The position numbers and the translations under genes were made by a program. Positions 26,389 through 34,976 of a DNA stretch of 64,000 nucleotides are shown here, piece by piece (position 1 is the stretch's first letter; each line of letters opens with the position of its first letter). The notes beneath the pieces were generated by a model. The model did not search any database. It was given only the letters and a program-made list of their open reading frames with translations, and was not told the DNA's origin. Source of the DNA: DATLLN01 sp963720885 (lineage in GTDB: Bacteria; Actinomycetota; Thermoleophilia; Gaiellales; JAICJC01); NCBI GenBank assembly GCA_963720885.1, contig CAVRGW010000005.1, forward strand, positions 744,001-808,000, written 5' to 3'.

Positions 26389-26940
26389 ATGGCGACGACG
26401 GGCACACGCAAGACAGCCGAGGAGCGCCGCGCCGCGGTGATCGAGGCCGCGGCCGCGGAGTTCGCACTGGCCGGGCTGGCCGGCACCTCGACCGACGACA
26501 TCGCCCGCCGCGCCGGCATCTCGCAGCCGTACCTGTTCCGCCTGTTCCGTACGAAGAAGGACCTGTTCCTGGCGGCCATCGAGGACTGCTTCGACCGCAC
26601 CACCCAGGTGTTCCGGGAGGCGGCCGCTGATGTCCCGCAGGAGCAGCGGCTGGAGGCGATGGGCATGGCCTACTGCGAACTGCTGCGCGACCGCACCCGG
26701 CTGATGATGCAGATGCAGTCCTACGCGGCGTGCCATGACCCCGAGGTCCGCGCCCTCGTTCAGCGCCACTACGGCGCACTGATGCGGTTCGTCGAGGACA
26801 TCTCGGGCGCGGACGCCGAGCAGGTCCGTGCCTGGTTCGCGACCGGCATGCTGCTCAACGTCGCGGCGGCCATGGACCTGTCCTCGCTGGGCGAGGACTG
26901 GCCGAAGCGGCTGCTCGGCGACATGCTCGAGAAGTGGTGA
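26389..26940 (+). CDS. TetR-family regulator
   Basis: A 183-residue TetR-like repressor. N-terminal HTH: AAAEFALAGLAGTSTDDIARRAGISQPYLFRLFRTKKDLFLAAI. The C-terminal ligand domain is helical and not assignable. It lies 70 nt upstream of, and on the same strand as, an MFS drug-efflux gene, with related inverted repeats before both genes. It probably represses itself and the transporter. Confidence 0.92.
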   Translation: MATTGTRKTAEERRAAVIEAAAAEFALAGLAGTSTDDIARRAGISQPYLFRLFRTKKDLFLAAIEDCFDRTTQVFREAAADVPQEQRLEAMGMAYCELLRDRTRLMMQMQSYAACHDPEVRALVQRHYGALMRFVEDISGADAEQVRAWFATGMLLNVAAAMDLSSLGEDWPKRLLGDMLEKW

Positions 26941-26968
26941 TTCCGACCCCCTTTTTTTCACCTCATTT

Positions 26969-26984
26969 GTGAGTAAGCACTCAC
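26969..26984 (+). promoter_or_regulatory. Candidate TetR operator before the efflux gene
   Basis: GTGAGT-AAGC-ACTCAC, a perfect 6-bp inverted repeat with a 4-nt spacer, 27 nt upstream of the MFS start. It is the better half of a pair with the site at 26365. Confidence 0.5.
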
Positions 26985-27010
26985 TACTCAACCCCGAGAG
27001 GAGCTGACAC

Positions 27011-28405
27011 ATGACCGGAAGGCGCGCAACCATCTGGACGTTCGTCCTGACCAGCGTCGTGCTGTTCATGGTGGTGCTCGACAACCTCGTCGTCACCACC
27101 GCCCTGCCCACGATCCAGCGTGACCTGGGCGCGTCGATCGAGGATCTCGAGTGGACGGTGAACGCCTACACCCTGACGTTCGCCGTGCTGCTCTTGACCG
27201 GGGCAGCGCTGGGCGACCGCTTCGGCCGCCGGCGCATGTTCGGCATCGGCCTCGGCGTGTTCACGCTGGCGTCCGCCGCGGCGGCGCTCGCACCGGGCGT
27301 CGGCGAGTTGATCGCCGCCCGGGCCATCCAGGGCGCAGGGGCGGCGATGGTGATGCCGCTGACCCTGACGATCCTGTCCGACGCAGTCCCGCCCGAGCGG
27401 CGCGGCCTGGCGCTGGGCGGGTGGTCGGCGATCAGCGGCCTGGGCGTTGCGTTCGGCCCGCTGGTCGGCGGCGCCGTCGTGGAGGGCATCAACTGGCAGT
27501 GGGTGTTCTGGCTGAACGTCCCGATCGGCCTGGCCACCATCCCGCTGATCCGCGTGCGGCTGCGGGAGAGCTTCGGGCCCGACCGCACGCTCGACCTGCC
27601 CGGCCTGGCCCTGGCCAGCGCCGGCCTGTTCGGCATCGTCTGGGGGCTCGTCCGTGGCAACAGCCTGGGCTGGGCCGATCCCCAGATCGCCGGCTCGCTG
27701 GCGGCCGGCGCTGTCGTCCTCGCCGCCTTCGTCGCGTGGGAGCTGCGCACGGCCCGGCCGATGCTGCCGATGCGGTTCTTCGCCAGCCGGTCGTTCTCGG
27801 CCGCGAACATCGCATCGCTGTTCATGTACTTCGGGATGTTCGGATCGATCTTCCTGCTGACCCAGTACCTGCAGAACGTGCAGGGCGCCTCGCCGCTGGA
27901 GGCAGGGCTGAAGACGCTGCCGTGGACGGCGATGCCGATGCTGGTCGCGCCGATCGCGGGCAGCCTCTCCGACCGGATCGGCGGCGGCGTGCTGATGACC
28001 GCCGGCCTGGCGCTGCAGGCGATCGCCATCGGGTGGCTCGCCGCAGTGCTCTCACCGGCCGTGCCGTACGCCGACATCGTGCCGCCGTTCCTGCTGGCCG
28101 GCGTGGGCATGGGCCTGTTCTTCGCCCCGGCGGCCAACGTCGTCCTCTCCGCGGTGCGCCGCGAGGAGGAGGGTAAGGCGTCGGGCGCCTCGAACGCCAT
28201 CCGCGAGGTCGGCGGCGTGTTCGGCGTCGCCGTGCTGGCGTCGGTGTTCAGCGCGCAGGGCGGGTACGGCTCGGCCGCGACCTTCACCGACGGCATCGTC
28301 CCGGCACTGACGGTCGGGTCGGTCGTGGTCGGCCTCGGAGCCCTCGCTGCGCTGGCGATTCCCAGCCCGCGCGGCGCCGCGCAGGCCGAGCCGGCGTCGG
28401 CGTAA
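27011..28405 (+). CDS. MFS drug transporter, DHA2 (EmrB/QacA) type
   Basis: A 464-residue inner-membrane proton antiporter with about 14 helices. Motif D1 near helix 1: VVLDNLVVTTALPTIQRDL. Motif A: LGDRFGRRRMFGIGLG. Motif C-like: GLGVAFGPLVGGAVVE. Start ATG 27011 has GAGGAGCTG upstream. Gene order regulator-then-pump with matching operators suggests inducible efflux of a toxic compound. A strong hairpin follows. Confidence 0.92.
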   Translation: MTGRRATIWTFVLTSVVLFMVVLDNLVVTTALPTIQRDLGASIEDLEWTVNAYTLTFAVLLLTGAALGDRFGRRRMFGIGLGVFTLASAAAALAPGVGELIAARAIQGAGAAMVMPLTLTILSDAVPPERRGLALGGWSAISGLGVAFGPLVGGAVVEGINWQWVFWLNVPIGLATIPLIRVRLRESFGPDRTLDLPGLALASAGLFGIVWGLVRGNSLGWADPQIAGSLAAGAVVLAAFVAWELRTARPMLPMRFFASRSFSAANIASLFMYFGMFGSIFLLTQYLQNVQGASPLEAGLKTLPWTAMPMLVAPIAGSLSDRIGGGVLMTAGLALQAIAIGWLAAVLSPAVPYADIVPPFLLAGVGMGLFFAPAANVVLSAVRREEEGKASGASNAIREVGGVFGVAVLASVFSAQGGYGSAATFTDGIVPALTVGSVVVGLGALAALAIPSPRGAAQAEPASA

Positions 28406-28416
28406 CGGCCTCGCTC

Positions 28417-28448
28417 CCCGGGCCTCCGGCAGCGGCCGGAGGCCCGGG
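28417..28448 (+). terminator. Hairpin terminator after the MFS gene
   Basis: Perfect 14-bp stem CCCGGGCCTCCGGC/GCCGGAGGCCCGGG with an AGCG loop, 12 nt past the stop; no U-tract. Confidence 0.65.
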
Positions 28449-28486
28449 CTCCCGCAGCGCAACCAGCAAGTAGCCTATGAGGCCGG

Positions 28487-29905
28487 ATGCTCTTCCCCAC
28501 CGCCACGTTCGCGATCTTTTTCCTGATCGTGTTGCCGCTGAACTGGCTCTTGATGCCGAATCAGCCGCGGTGGCGGATCTTCATCCTGGCGGCCAGCTAC
28601 CTCTTCTACGGCTGGTGGGACTGGCACTACACGCTGCTGCTGGCGCTCTCGACGGTCGGCAACCAGTTCGCCGCGCGCGCCATCCACGCCACGGAATCGC
28701 CCAAGCCGCGCAAGCTGCTGCTCTGGGTTGCCATTCTGGGCAACCTGGCTGCACTCGGGTACTTCAAGTACTACGACTTCTTCCTCAGCTCAGCGCAGAA
28801 CACGCTCAACGAGTTCGGGGTCGACTACACGCCGACGATCATCGGGGTCGCGCTGCCGGTCGGCATCTCGTTCTTCACCTTCCAGGCGCTGTCGTACGTC
28901 ATCGATACGTATCGCGGGATCGTCAAACCGACGTCGTTGATGCGCTTCGCGGTGTACCTGTCGTTCTTCCCGCACCTGGTCGCCGGCCCGATCGTCCGCG
29001 CCTCCGAGTTCCTCCCACAGCTGACCCGTCCCCGCGACCCCCGGCGGATCGACGCCAGCCGCGCGTACTTCCTGATCCTGGGCGGGCTGTTCAAGAAGGT
29101 GGTGCTCGCCAGCTACCTGGGCTCGAACATCGTCGACCAGGTGTTCGGCGCGCCCGACCAGCACTCATCGCTGGAGATCCTGATCGCCATCTATGCGTAC
29201 GCCGTGCAGATCTGGGCCGACTTCAGCGGTTACACGGACATTGCGATCGGCGTCGCGCTGCTGCTCGGGTTCCAGTTCCCGCAGAACTTCGATTCGCCGT
29301 ATACCGCCACGTCCGTGCAGGACTTCTGGCGGCGGTGGCACATGACGCTCTCCAGGTGGCTCCGCGATTACGTCTACATCCCGCTCGGTGGCAGCCGCGG
29401 CGGCTCGCTCAAGACCTACAGGAACCTGCTGCTCACGTTCTTGCTCGGCGGCCTGTGGCACGGCGCCGCCTGGCGATTCGTGATCTGGGGTGCGATCCAC
29501 GGCACGGCGCTGTCGGTGGAGCGGCTGTTCCGCGAGCGCGGGCGGGCCAATCCGCGGCCGGACACCGCGACCAGGCGCTGGATTCGCCGCTTCGTCACGT
29601 TCCAGGTGGTGTGCCTGGCGTGGGTCTTCTTCCGCGCCGACACGTGGGACACGGCCTGGGAGATGCTGGGCCGGCTGTTCACCGAGTGGGGCCAGGCCTC
29701 GCCGCTCGTCACCTTCGGCGTGGTGGCTGCCATCGCCGGCGGAATCGGCGTACAGTACGTCTCCGGGAGCGTGGTGCCCTGGCTGATGGAGCGCTTCTCT
29801 CGCGTCGGCATGGCCGGGCAGGCGGCGATGATTGCAGGCGCCCTTGTCGTGATCGACACGCTCGGTCCGCAGGGTGTGCCACCGTTCATCTACTTCCGGT
29901 TCTGA
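28487..29905 (+). CDS. MBOAT-family membrane O-acyltransferase (AlgI/PatA-like)
   Basis: A 472-residue polytopic membrane enzyme that passes acyl groups across the membrane. Family marks: YLFYGWWDWHY near residue 45, PVGISFFTFQALSYVIDTYRG, YLSFFPHLVAGPIVR, FSGYTDIAIG, FWRRWHMTLSRWLRDYVYIPLGG, and the active-site His in LLGGLWHGAAW. It ends 4 nt before a membrane-anchored SGNH protein, the usual partner in AlgI/AlgJ- or PatA/PatB-type systems for O-acetylation of a surface polysaccharide or peptidoglycan. The polymer is not identifiable here. Confidence 0.92.
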   Translation: MLFPTATFAIFFLIVLPLNWLLMPNQPRWRIFILAASYLFYGWWDWHYTLLLALSTVGNQFAARAIHATESPKPRKLLLWVAILGNLAALGYFKYYDFFLSSAQNTLNEFGVDYTPTIIGVALPVGISFFTFQALSYVIDTYRGIVKPTSLMRFAVYLSFFPHLVAGPIVRASEFLPQLTRPRDPRRIDASRAYFLILGGLFKKVVLASYLGSNIVDQVFGAPDQHSSLEILIAIYAYAVQIWADFSGYTDIAIGVALLLGFQFPQNFDSPYTATSVQDFWRRWHMTLSRWLRDYVYIPLGGSRGGSLKTYRNLLLTFLLGGLWHGAAWRFVIWGAIHGTALSVERLFRERGRANPRPDTATRRWIRRFVTFQVVCLAWVFFRADTWDTAWEMLGRLFTEWGQASPLVTFGVVAAIAGGIGVQYVSGSVVPWLMERFSRVGMAGQAAMIAGALVVIDTLGPQGVPPFIYFRF

Positions 29906-29909
29906 CCCG

Positions 29910-31112
29910 ATGACGGACGACAGCCCCCACCAGACGTCGAAGACCGTGTCGACGCTGCCGCCGGACGATGTCACGGAGCGGTTCGCCGTCCCCGAGCCTC
30001 CGCCCCGCCCGCGCCGCCGCGCGGATCGCTCGACCTGGTTCGGCAACCCGCCGCGCCGGCCGCTGGCCGCCGGCCATGTGGTGCTGATCACGCTGGCGGC
30101 GCTGATCCTGGGCGCACTGCTGAATGCGCGGGGGCTGCACAAGACCGCGCAGATCCAGGCTCCGGGGTGGCAGCGCGACGTGGCGCTGGACGTCACCGGC
30201 GGGCTGGAGACGGTCTCCGGATGGGTGTTGCTCGACCGTCCCCGCGAGTGGCTCCAGGACGCCGCGGGGCGCTCCGGCGACGACGCGATCGACACGGCGA
30301 TCGTGATCCCCCCGCCCCACGTCACCCAGCCGGCGCCGAACAAGGGCAACGGACCGACCAAACCCGCGTCCGGGCCGCCGCCCAAGCCGGCGTTCAGCCC
30401 GCAGCACAAGCTGCGCGTGTGGACGGCCGGCGACTCGCTGGCGATCGTCCCCGGCCTGTCGCTCGACCAACTGGTGTCGAGCGCGCCGCAGATCAAGGCG
30501 ATGGGCGTCGACGGGCAGGTGGCCACCGGCCTCGAGCGACCCGACGTCTACAACTGGTTCACCAGGATCCGGCAGGAGATGGCGAGCTCCTCACATCCCG
30601 ACGCGGTCGTTCTCGCCTTCGGAGGCAACGATGACCACTCGTACATGACCGGCGGCCCGCCGGGCTTCGACGCGAGCGCATCCTTCCAGAGCAAGGACTG
30701 GGTCAAGGAATACCGCCGGCGGGTGGGCGGCGTGATGGACACCATCATCCAGCAGGGCGGCATCGTCTTCTGGATCGGGCTGCCGATCACCAGCGACGGC
30801 GGGCGGAACGAGCGCTACCAGTTCATCAACCGCCTCGTTTCCTACGAGGTCAACGAGCGGCCGGGCAAGGCGTTCTTCGTCAACACCTACGACCTGTTCA
30901 CAGGGCCGAACGGCGGGTATGCCGACTACCTGCCCGACGCCGACGGCCAGCTCGAGCTGATGCGCCAGTCCGACGGCATCCACTTCACACCGGCCGGCGG
31001 CGAGCTGGTGGCCAAGCAGGTGGTCAAGCAGTTCCACGAGGCGTTCGACCTGACCAGCTGGCGGGAGGCCCGCCAGCGCGCCAAGGCGAACGGCGGCAGC
31101 GCCGGCAACTGA
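29910..31112 (+). CDS. Membrane-anchored SGNH/GDSL hydrolase (DUF459-like)
   Basis: A 400-residue protein with a Pro/Arg-rich cytoplasmic N-terminus, one helix near residues 52-72, a Pro-rich linker, and an extracellular SGNH domain. Block I is WTAGDSLAIVPG with the catalytic Ser, block III is FGGNDD, and the DGIHFTPAG motif carries the Asp-x-x-His pair. It sits directly after the MBOAT gene. Together they probably form an O-acyl transfer pair, the MBOAT exporting acetyl and the SGNH domain transferring it. Confidence 0.88.
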   Translation: MTDDSPHQTSKTVSTLPPDDVTERFAVPEPPPRPRRRADRSTWFGNPPRRPLAAGHVVLITLAALILGALLNARGLHKTAQIQAPGWQRDVALDVTGGLETVSGWVLLDRPREWLQDAAGRSGDDAIDTAIVIPPPHVTQPAPNKGNGPTKPASGPPPKPAFSPQHKLRVWTAGDSLAIVPGLSLDQLVSSAPQIKAMGVDGQVATGLERPDVYNWFTRIRQEMASSSHPDAVVLAFGGNDDHSYMTGGPPGFDASASFQSKDWVKEYRRRVGGVMDTIIQQGGIVFWIGLPITSDGGRNERYQFINRLVSYEVNERPGKAFFVNTYDLFTGPNGGYADYLPDADGQLELMRQSDGIHFTPAGGELVAKQVVKQFHEAFDLTSWREARQRAKANGGSAGN

Positions 31113-31120
31113 CGGAGGAG

Positions 31121-31178
31121 TGTGCCAGGGGGTCAGGATCCTTGGCACATGTGCCAAGGATCCTGACCCCCTGGCACA
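31121..31178. repeat. Perfect 58-nt palindrome
   Basis: Two 29-nt arms (31121-31149 and 31150-31178) are exact reverse complements with no spacer. Each arm is itself bounded by TGTGCCA and TGGCACA around GGGGGTCAGGATCCT. It lies between convergent genes (SGNH stop at 31112, MFS stop at 31183), where it can act as a bidirectional terminator. Its GGGGTCA core links it to the other GGGGTC repeats here. Confidence 0.9.
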
Positions 31179-31182
31179 TCCG

Positions 31183-32649
31183 CTACTCGGCGCTCAGGGC
31201 GGGCTCGCCAACCGGCACCGCGTCGGCTGCTGCGGGCGGGCGCACCAGCACCAGGGTCGCGACGATGCCGATCGCCGCCATCACCGCGCACCACAGGAAC
31301 GCGGCCTGGAAGCCATCGGTCGCCGCCGACAGCTGCACCAGCGGCTGCTGAGCGTGGATGCCGGCATTCGCCAGGTCGTCACTGGTCGTGGTGGTGGCCA
31401 CCGTGACCAGCGCCGCCACTCCCAGGGCGCCGCCGATCTGCTGCGACGTGTTGATCAGGCCGGACGCGACGCCCGCGTCACGCTCGCGCACGCCTGCCAG
31501 AGCCGCGATCGTGTCCGGGACGAACGAGAATCCGAGCCCGACGCCGGTCAGCAGGAAGCCGGGCACCAGGTCGACCAGATAGCTGCCGCCGACCGAGACC
31601 TGCGTGAACCACAGCAGGCCCAGCGTGAGCAGCGCCATGCCGGTCGCCAGCACGCTGCGCGGCCCGAAACGGGTGACAAGCACCTGCGACGCGCCCGCCG
31701 AGAGGATGATCGTGACCGCGACCAGCAGATACGCGAAGCCGGTTCGCAGCGGCGAGTACCCCAGCACCTCCTGCATGTACAGCGACAGGAAGAAGAACAT
31801 GCTGAAAATCGACGCCCCGATCAGGAACCCGACCACGTTCGCGCCGGTCACCGTCCCCGAGCGGAACAGCCGGAGCGGCAGCAGCGGCTGCGACGCCCGC
31901 GACTCGATCGCCACGAACGCGATCAGCAGGCCGATCGCCACGGCGAACAGCCCCAGCGTTCGGGCGCTCGTCCAGCCGTGCTGGTCGGTGCCGACCAGGG
32001 CGTACACGAACAGCGACAGCCCGCCGGTCACGGACACCGCGCCGGCGACGTCGAAGTTGCGGGTCATGCCGTCGATGCGGCTCTCCTTGAGCAGCACCGG
32101 CGAGAGGGCCGCGCAGCCCAGCGCGATCGGCACGTTGATGAAGAAGATCCACTCCCACGACACGGCGTCCGTGAGGATGCCGCCGAGGAGCACGCCCGCG
32201 GCGCCGCCCAAGCCGGCGATGGCGCCCCAGATGCCCAGCGCCTTGTTGCGCTCGGCACCCTCCTCGAAGGTGGTGGTGAGGATCGACAGCGCGGCCGGTG
32301 AGATGATCGCCGCGCCCAGGCCCTGGACGGCCCGCGAGCCGATCAGGAAGCCGCTGGACGGCGCAAGGCCGCAGGCCAGCGAGGCGACGGCGAACAGCAC
32401 CAGGCCGACCATGAACACGCGGCGCCTGCCCAGCAGGTCGGCAGCGCGACCCCCCAGGAGCAGGAAGCCGCCGAATGTCAGGGCGTATGCGCTCGCCACC
32501 CACTGCAGCTGCCGGACGTCGAAGTCCAGCGACGCCTGGATCGAGGGCAACGCCACATTGACGATGGACACGTCCAGGACCACGATGAACTGCGTCGCAC
32601 ACAGCAGTACGAGAGCCAGCCAGCGGCGGTCATCGGATGAGTTGCTCAT
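31183..32649 (-). CDS. MFS drug transporter, DHA2 (EmrB) type
   Basis: A 488-residue, 14-helix transporter. Motif D1: VVLDVSIVNVALPSIQ. Motif A: GGRAADLLGRRRVFMVGL. Motif C-like: GGAAGVLLGGILTD. Start ATG 32649 has GGAGG 6 nt upstream; longer frames are not needed. It is divergent from a TetR gene, with inverted repeats in the 74-nt shared region. Substrate unknown; probably amphipathic toxins. Confidence 0.92.
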   Translation of the reverse strand: MSNSSDDRRWLALVLLCATQFIVVLDVSIVNVALPSIQASLDFDVRQLQWVASAYALTFGGFLLLGGRAADLLGRRRVFMVGLVLFAVASLACGLAPSSGFLIGSRAVQGLGAAIISPAALSILTTTFEEGAERNKALGIWGAIAGLGGAAGVLLGGILTDAVSWEWIFFINVPIALGCAALSPVLLKESRIDGMTRNFDVAGAVSVTGGLSLFVYALVGTDQHGWTSARTLGLFAVAIGLLIAFVAIESRASQPLLPLRLFRSGTVTGANVVGFLIGASIFSMFFFLSLYMQEVLGYSPLRTGFAYLLVAVTIILSAGASQVLVTRFGPRSVLATGMALLTLGLLWFTQVSVGGSYLVDLVPGFLLTGVGLGFSFVPDTIAALAGVRERDAGVASGLINTSQQIGGALGVAALVTVATTTTSDDLANAGIHAQQPLVQLSAATDGFQAAFLWCAVMAAIGIVATLVLVRPPAAADAVPVGEPALSAE

Positions 32650-32674
32650 TCCTGACCTCCATGTTGTGCAAGAA

Positions 32675-32716
32675 ACGGAACACCAATTCCGGTACAATAC
32701 GGAACGGTCGTTCCGT
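32675..32716. promoter_or_regulatory. Divergent MFS/tetR control region with two TetR operators
   Basis: ACGGAAC-GGTC-GTTCCGT (32699-32716) is a 7-bp inverted repeat. A weaker one, ACGGAA-CACCAA-TTCCGG, spans 32675-32692. TACAAT (32693-32698) between them is a good -10 for tetR. The arrangement would let one repressor control both directions. Confidence 0.55.
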
Positions 32717-32723
32717 CTGTCAA

Positions 32724-33299
32724 ATGGCACCCACCACACCCTCACCCCGGAGATCCGACGCCCGCGCGAACCGCGCGCGGGTGCTCGCGGCCGCCGCCGC
32801 GTGCTTCTCCGAGGACGGAATGGACACCCAGATGGTCGACATCGCGCGCTCTGCCGGCGTCGGCATCGGCACCGTGTACCGCCACTTCCCCAGCAAGGAT
32901 GCGCTGGTCGCGGCGCTGGCAGCCGACTGCCTGACGGGGCTGCTGGCGAAGGCGACGATCTCGCTCGAGGATCCCGATCCGTGGAACGGCCTGACCGAGT
33001 TCGTCTGGTACGCGACGGAGCGCCAGGCGACCGACCGGATCGCGTCGGAGGCGGCCACCGGCGAGCTGCGCGGCGAGGCCGCGCGGTGCAGCGGGCGGCT
33101 GTTCGAGACGCTGGTCGCACTCGTCCTGCGCGCGCAGGCGGAGGGGTCGGTGCGCGACGATATTGCCGCGCCCGACGTCGTGCTGATGCTCAAGCGCACG
33201 GGCATGTCGCTGCGCGGGTGGCAGGAGCTGGGCTTCGACTGGCGCGGCTACGTCAAGGTCGTGCTGGACGGCCTGCGTGCGGAGCCGGTGCGTGCCTGA
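32724..33299 (+). CDS. TetR-family regulator
   Basis: A 191-residue repressor. HTH: AACFSEDGMDTQMVDIARSAGVGIGTVYRHFPSKDALVAAL. The C-terminal domain has the RGWQELGFDWRGYVKVVLDGL ending seen in many actinobacterial TetR proteins. Start at ATG 32724 sits just after the operator. Likely target: the divergent MFS gene and itself. Its stop lies inside the start of the next gene (GTG 33292), so the esterase is co-expressed. Confidence 0.92.
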   Translation: MAPTTPSPRRSDARANRARVLAAAAACFSEDGMDTQMVDIARSAGVGIGTVYRHFPSKDALVAALAADCLTGLLAKATISLEDPDPWNGLTEFVWYATERQATDRIASEAATGELRGEAARCSGRLFETLVALVLRAQAEGSVRDDIAAPDVVLMLKRTGMSLRGWQELGFDWRGYVKVVLDGLRAEPVRA

Positions 33300-33933
33300 T
33301 CCGGTCTACTGGACGCGGCCGGCCGACGGCGCACCCGCCGGGGCGATCGTGCTGATGCACGGCCGCGGCGCCGACGAACACGACCTGAGCCCCCTGCTCG
33401 ACGTGCTCGACCCGGGAAGCCGGATGGTCGGCGTGTTCCCGCGAGGGCCGCTCTCGCTGCCGCCGGGCGGTGCCCACTGGTACGTCGTCCCGCGAGTCGG
33501 GTATCCCGACCCCGATACCTTCGCCTCGACCATGGCCCAGATGGGGCCGTTCCTCGACCGCCTGCCCGAGATCACCGGCGTGCCCTGGGAGCGAACGATC
33601 ATCGGCGGCTTCTCGCAGGGAGCGGTGATGTCGTACGCGCTCGGCCTGGGCGCAGGCCGGCCCAGCCCTCTGGGGATCATCGGGCTCTCTGGGTTCATCC
33701 CCACCGTCGAGGGCTTCCGGGTCGACCTCGACTCGCGGCCGGGCCTCCCGGTGGCGATCGGGCACGGCTCGCTCGACCCGGTGATCAGCGTCGAGTTCTC
33801 CCGCCGGGCGCGCGACCTGCTGACCACGGCCGGCCTCGACGTCACCTACCACGAGGACGCTTTCCCGCACACCATCGACCCGGCCTTCGTGCCGCAGCTG
33901 CGTGGCTGGATCGAGCGGCGGCTGGCCGCCTGA
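33292..33933 (+). CDS. Alpha/beta hydrolase, phospholipase/carboxylesterase family
   Basis: A 213-residue serine hydrolase. Oxyanion-side loop VLMHGRGADEHDL, nucleophile elbow GGFSQGAVMSY, Asp in GSLDPVI, His in EDAFPHTID. This is the YpfH/acyl-protein-thioesterase-like group acting on short esters. GTG start overlaps the tetR 3' end by 8 bases. It may hydrolyse an ester that induces the pump; that is inference. Confidence 0.88.
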   Translation: MPDPVYWTRPADGAPAGAIVLMHGRGADEHDLSPLLDVLDPGSRMVGVFPRGPLSLPPGGAHWYVVPRVGYPDPDTFASTMAQMGPFLDRLPEITGVPWERTIIGGFSQGAVMSYALGLGAGRPSPLGIIGLSGFIPTVEGFRVDLDSRPGLPVAIGHGSLDPVISVEFSRRARDLLTTAGLDVTYHEDAFPHTIDPAFVPQLRGWIERRLAA

Positions 33934-34909
33934 GCGTCCGTTCCGCTGGCGCGACGGCGAGCGGCTGATCCGCTTCGGTCGGGGCTCGGCGGGCGAGGTC
34001 ACGGCGCTGCTGGGAGATCTCGGATTCGGCGAGTTCGCGCTGCTCACAACACCCCGCGCGCAGCACCAGGCGCCCGGGCTGGCGGGGTCGGCCGCAGTCG
34101 TCGTCCACGTGCCGCCGGGCCAGGTGCCGGACGCCGCGGCGGCGGTCGCGGCGGACGCGGGCGGCCTGCCGCCGGTCGCACTGGGCGGCGGGCGGGTGGT
34201 CGACACGGCCAAGGCGATCGCGGCGGTGGCCGGCGTCCGCTGCGCTGCCGTGCCGACGACGCTCGCCGGCGCCGACATGAACGGGCACCACCGGACGCTG
34301 CCCGGTCACGAGCAGGGCCCGCACGCCCGCCCGGCACTGGTCGTCTACGACCCGGCGCTGGCCGCCTCGCAGCCCGACCCGGAGCTGGCCGCGTCAGCGA
34401 TGAACGCGCTCGCCCACGCCGCCGAGGGTCTGATCACGCCGCGCGCGAACCCGGTCTCAGAGGTCGCTGCGCTGCGCGCCGCGCAGCTGATCTCGTCCGG
34501 CCTGCGAGCGCCCGTTGTCGACCGCGACGCGCTGGCGCTGGGCGGGATGCTCGGCGGGTACGTGCTGGGCATGACCGGCTTCGCGGTGCATCACGTCGTC
34601 TGCCAGACGCTCGTGCGCACGGCCGGCACTCCGCACGGCATCACCAACGCGATCGTGCTGCCCCACTCCATCGCGTTCCTCGGGCCGCGCGCGCCGCGGG
34701 AGATGGGCCTGCTCGGGGAGGCGCTCGACGTCGACCCGGGGGCCCTTGCAGCCCAAACCGGACAGACCCGGCTTCGCGAGCTGGGGGTCGAGCGGGAGCG
34801 GCTGGCGGAGGTGGCGGCGGCGGCCGCCGGACGTCCGGAGCTGGGCGGAACCCCGGGCGGGGCGCCTGTGGAAAAAGACCTGGAGGCTCTGCTCAACCAC
34901 GCCTGGTGA
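33902..34909 (+). CDS. Iron-containing alcohol dehydrogenase, maleylacetate-reductase-like
   Basis: About 335 residues. Family marks: FGRGSAGEVTALL, GGGRVVDTAKAIAAVAG, PTTLAGADM, and MNALAHAAEGL with the N-A-L-A-H motif typical of maleylacetate reductases. HHVVCQTLVRTAGTPHGITNAIVLPH carries later ligands. Maleylacetate reductase feeds (chloro)aromatic ring fragments to 3-oxoadipate. Start GTG 33902 overlaps the esterase by 32 nt; no later start precedes the conserved N-terminal strand. Confidence 0.8.
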   Translation: MAGSSGGWPPERPFRWRDGERLIRFGRGSAGEVTALLGDLGFGEFALLTTPRAQHQAPGLAGSAAVVVHVPPGQVPDAAAAVAADAGGLPPVALGGGRVVDTAKAIAAVAGVRCAAVPTTLAGADMNGHHRTLPGHEQGPHARPALVVYDPALAASQPDPELAASAMNALAHAAEGLITPRANPVSEVAALRAAQLISSGLRAPVVDRDALALGGMLGGYVLGMTGFAVHHVVCQTLVRTAGTPHGITNAIVLPHSIAFLGPRAPREMGLLGEALDVDPGALAAQTGQTRLRELGVERERLAEVAAAAAGRPELGGTPGGAPVEKDLEALLNHAW

Positions 34910-34976
34910 CAGATGCGCTAGCATCTGACTGCAGGCGCAAACCGACAGGCGGGGCGATGCGCTACCCGTTCGACCA

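Noticed and set aside
24712..27111. A 799-codon reverse-strand frame covering parts of several genes
   Set aside because: It is antisense to the TetR gene and the hypothetical gene, and in a shifted frame of the dehydrogenase. Composition is Arg/Gly-rich with no domain, typical of high-GC shadow frames.
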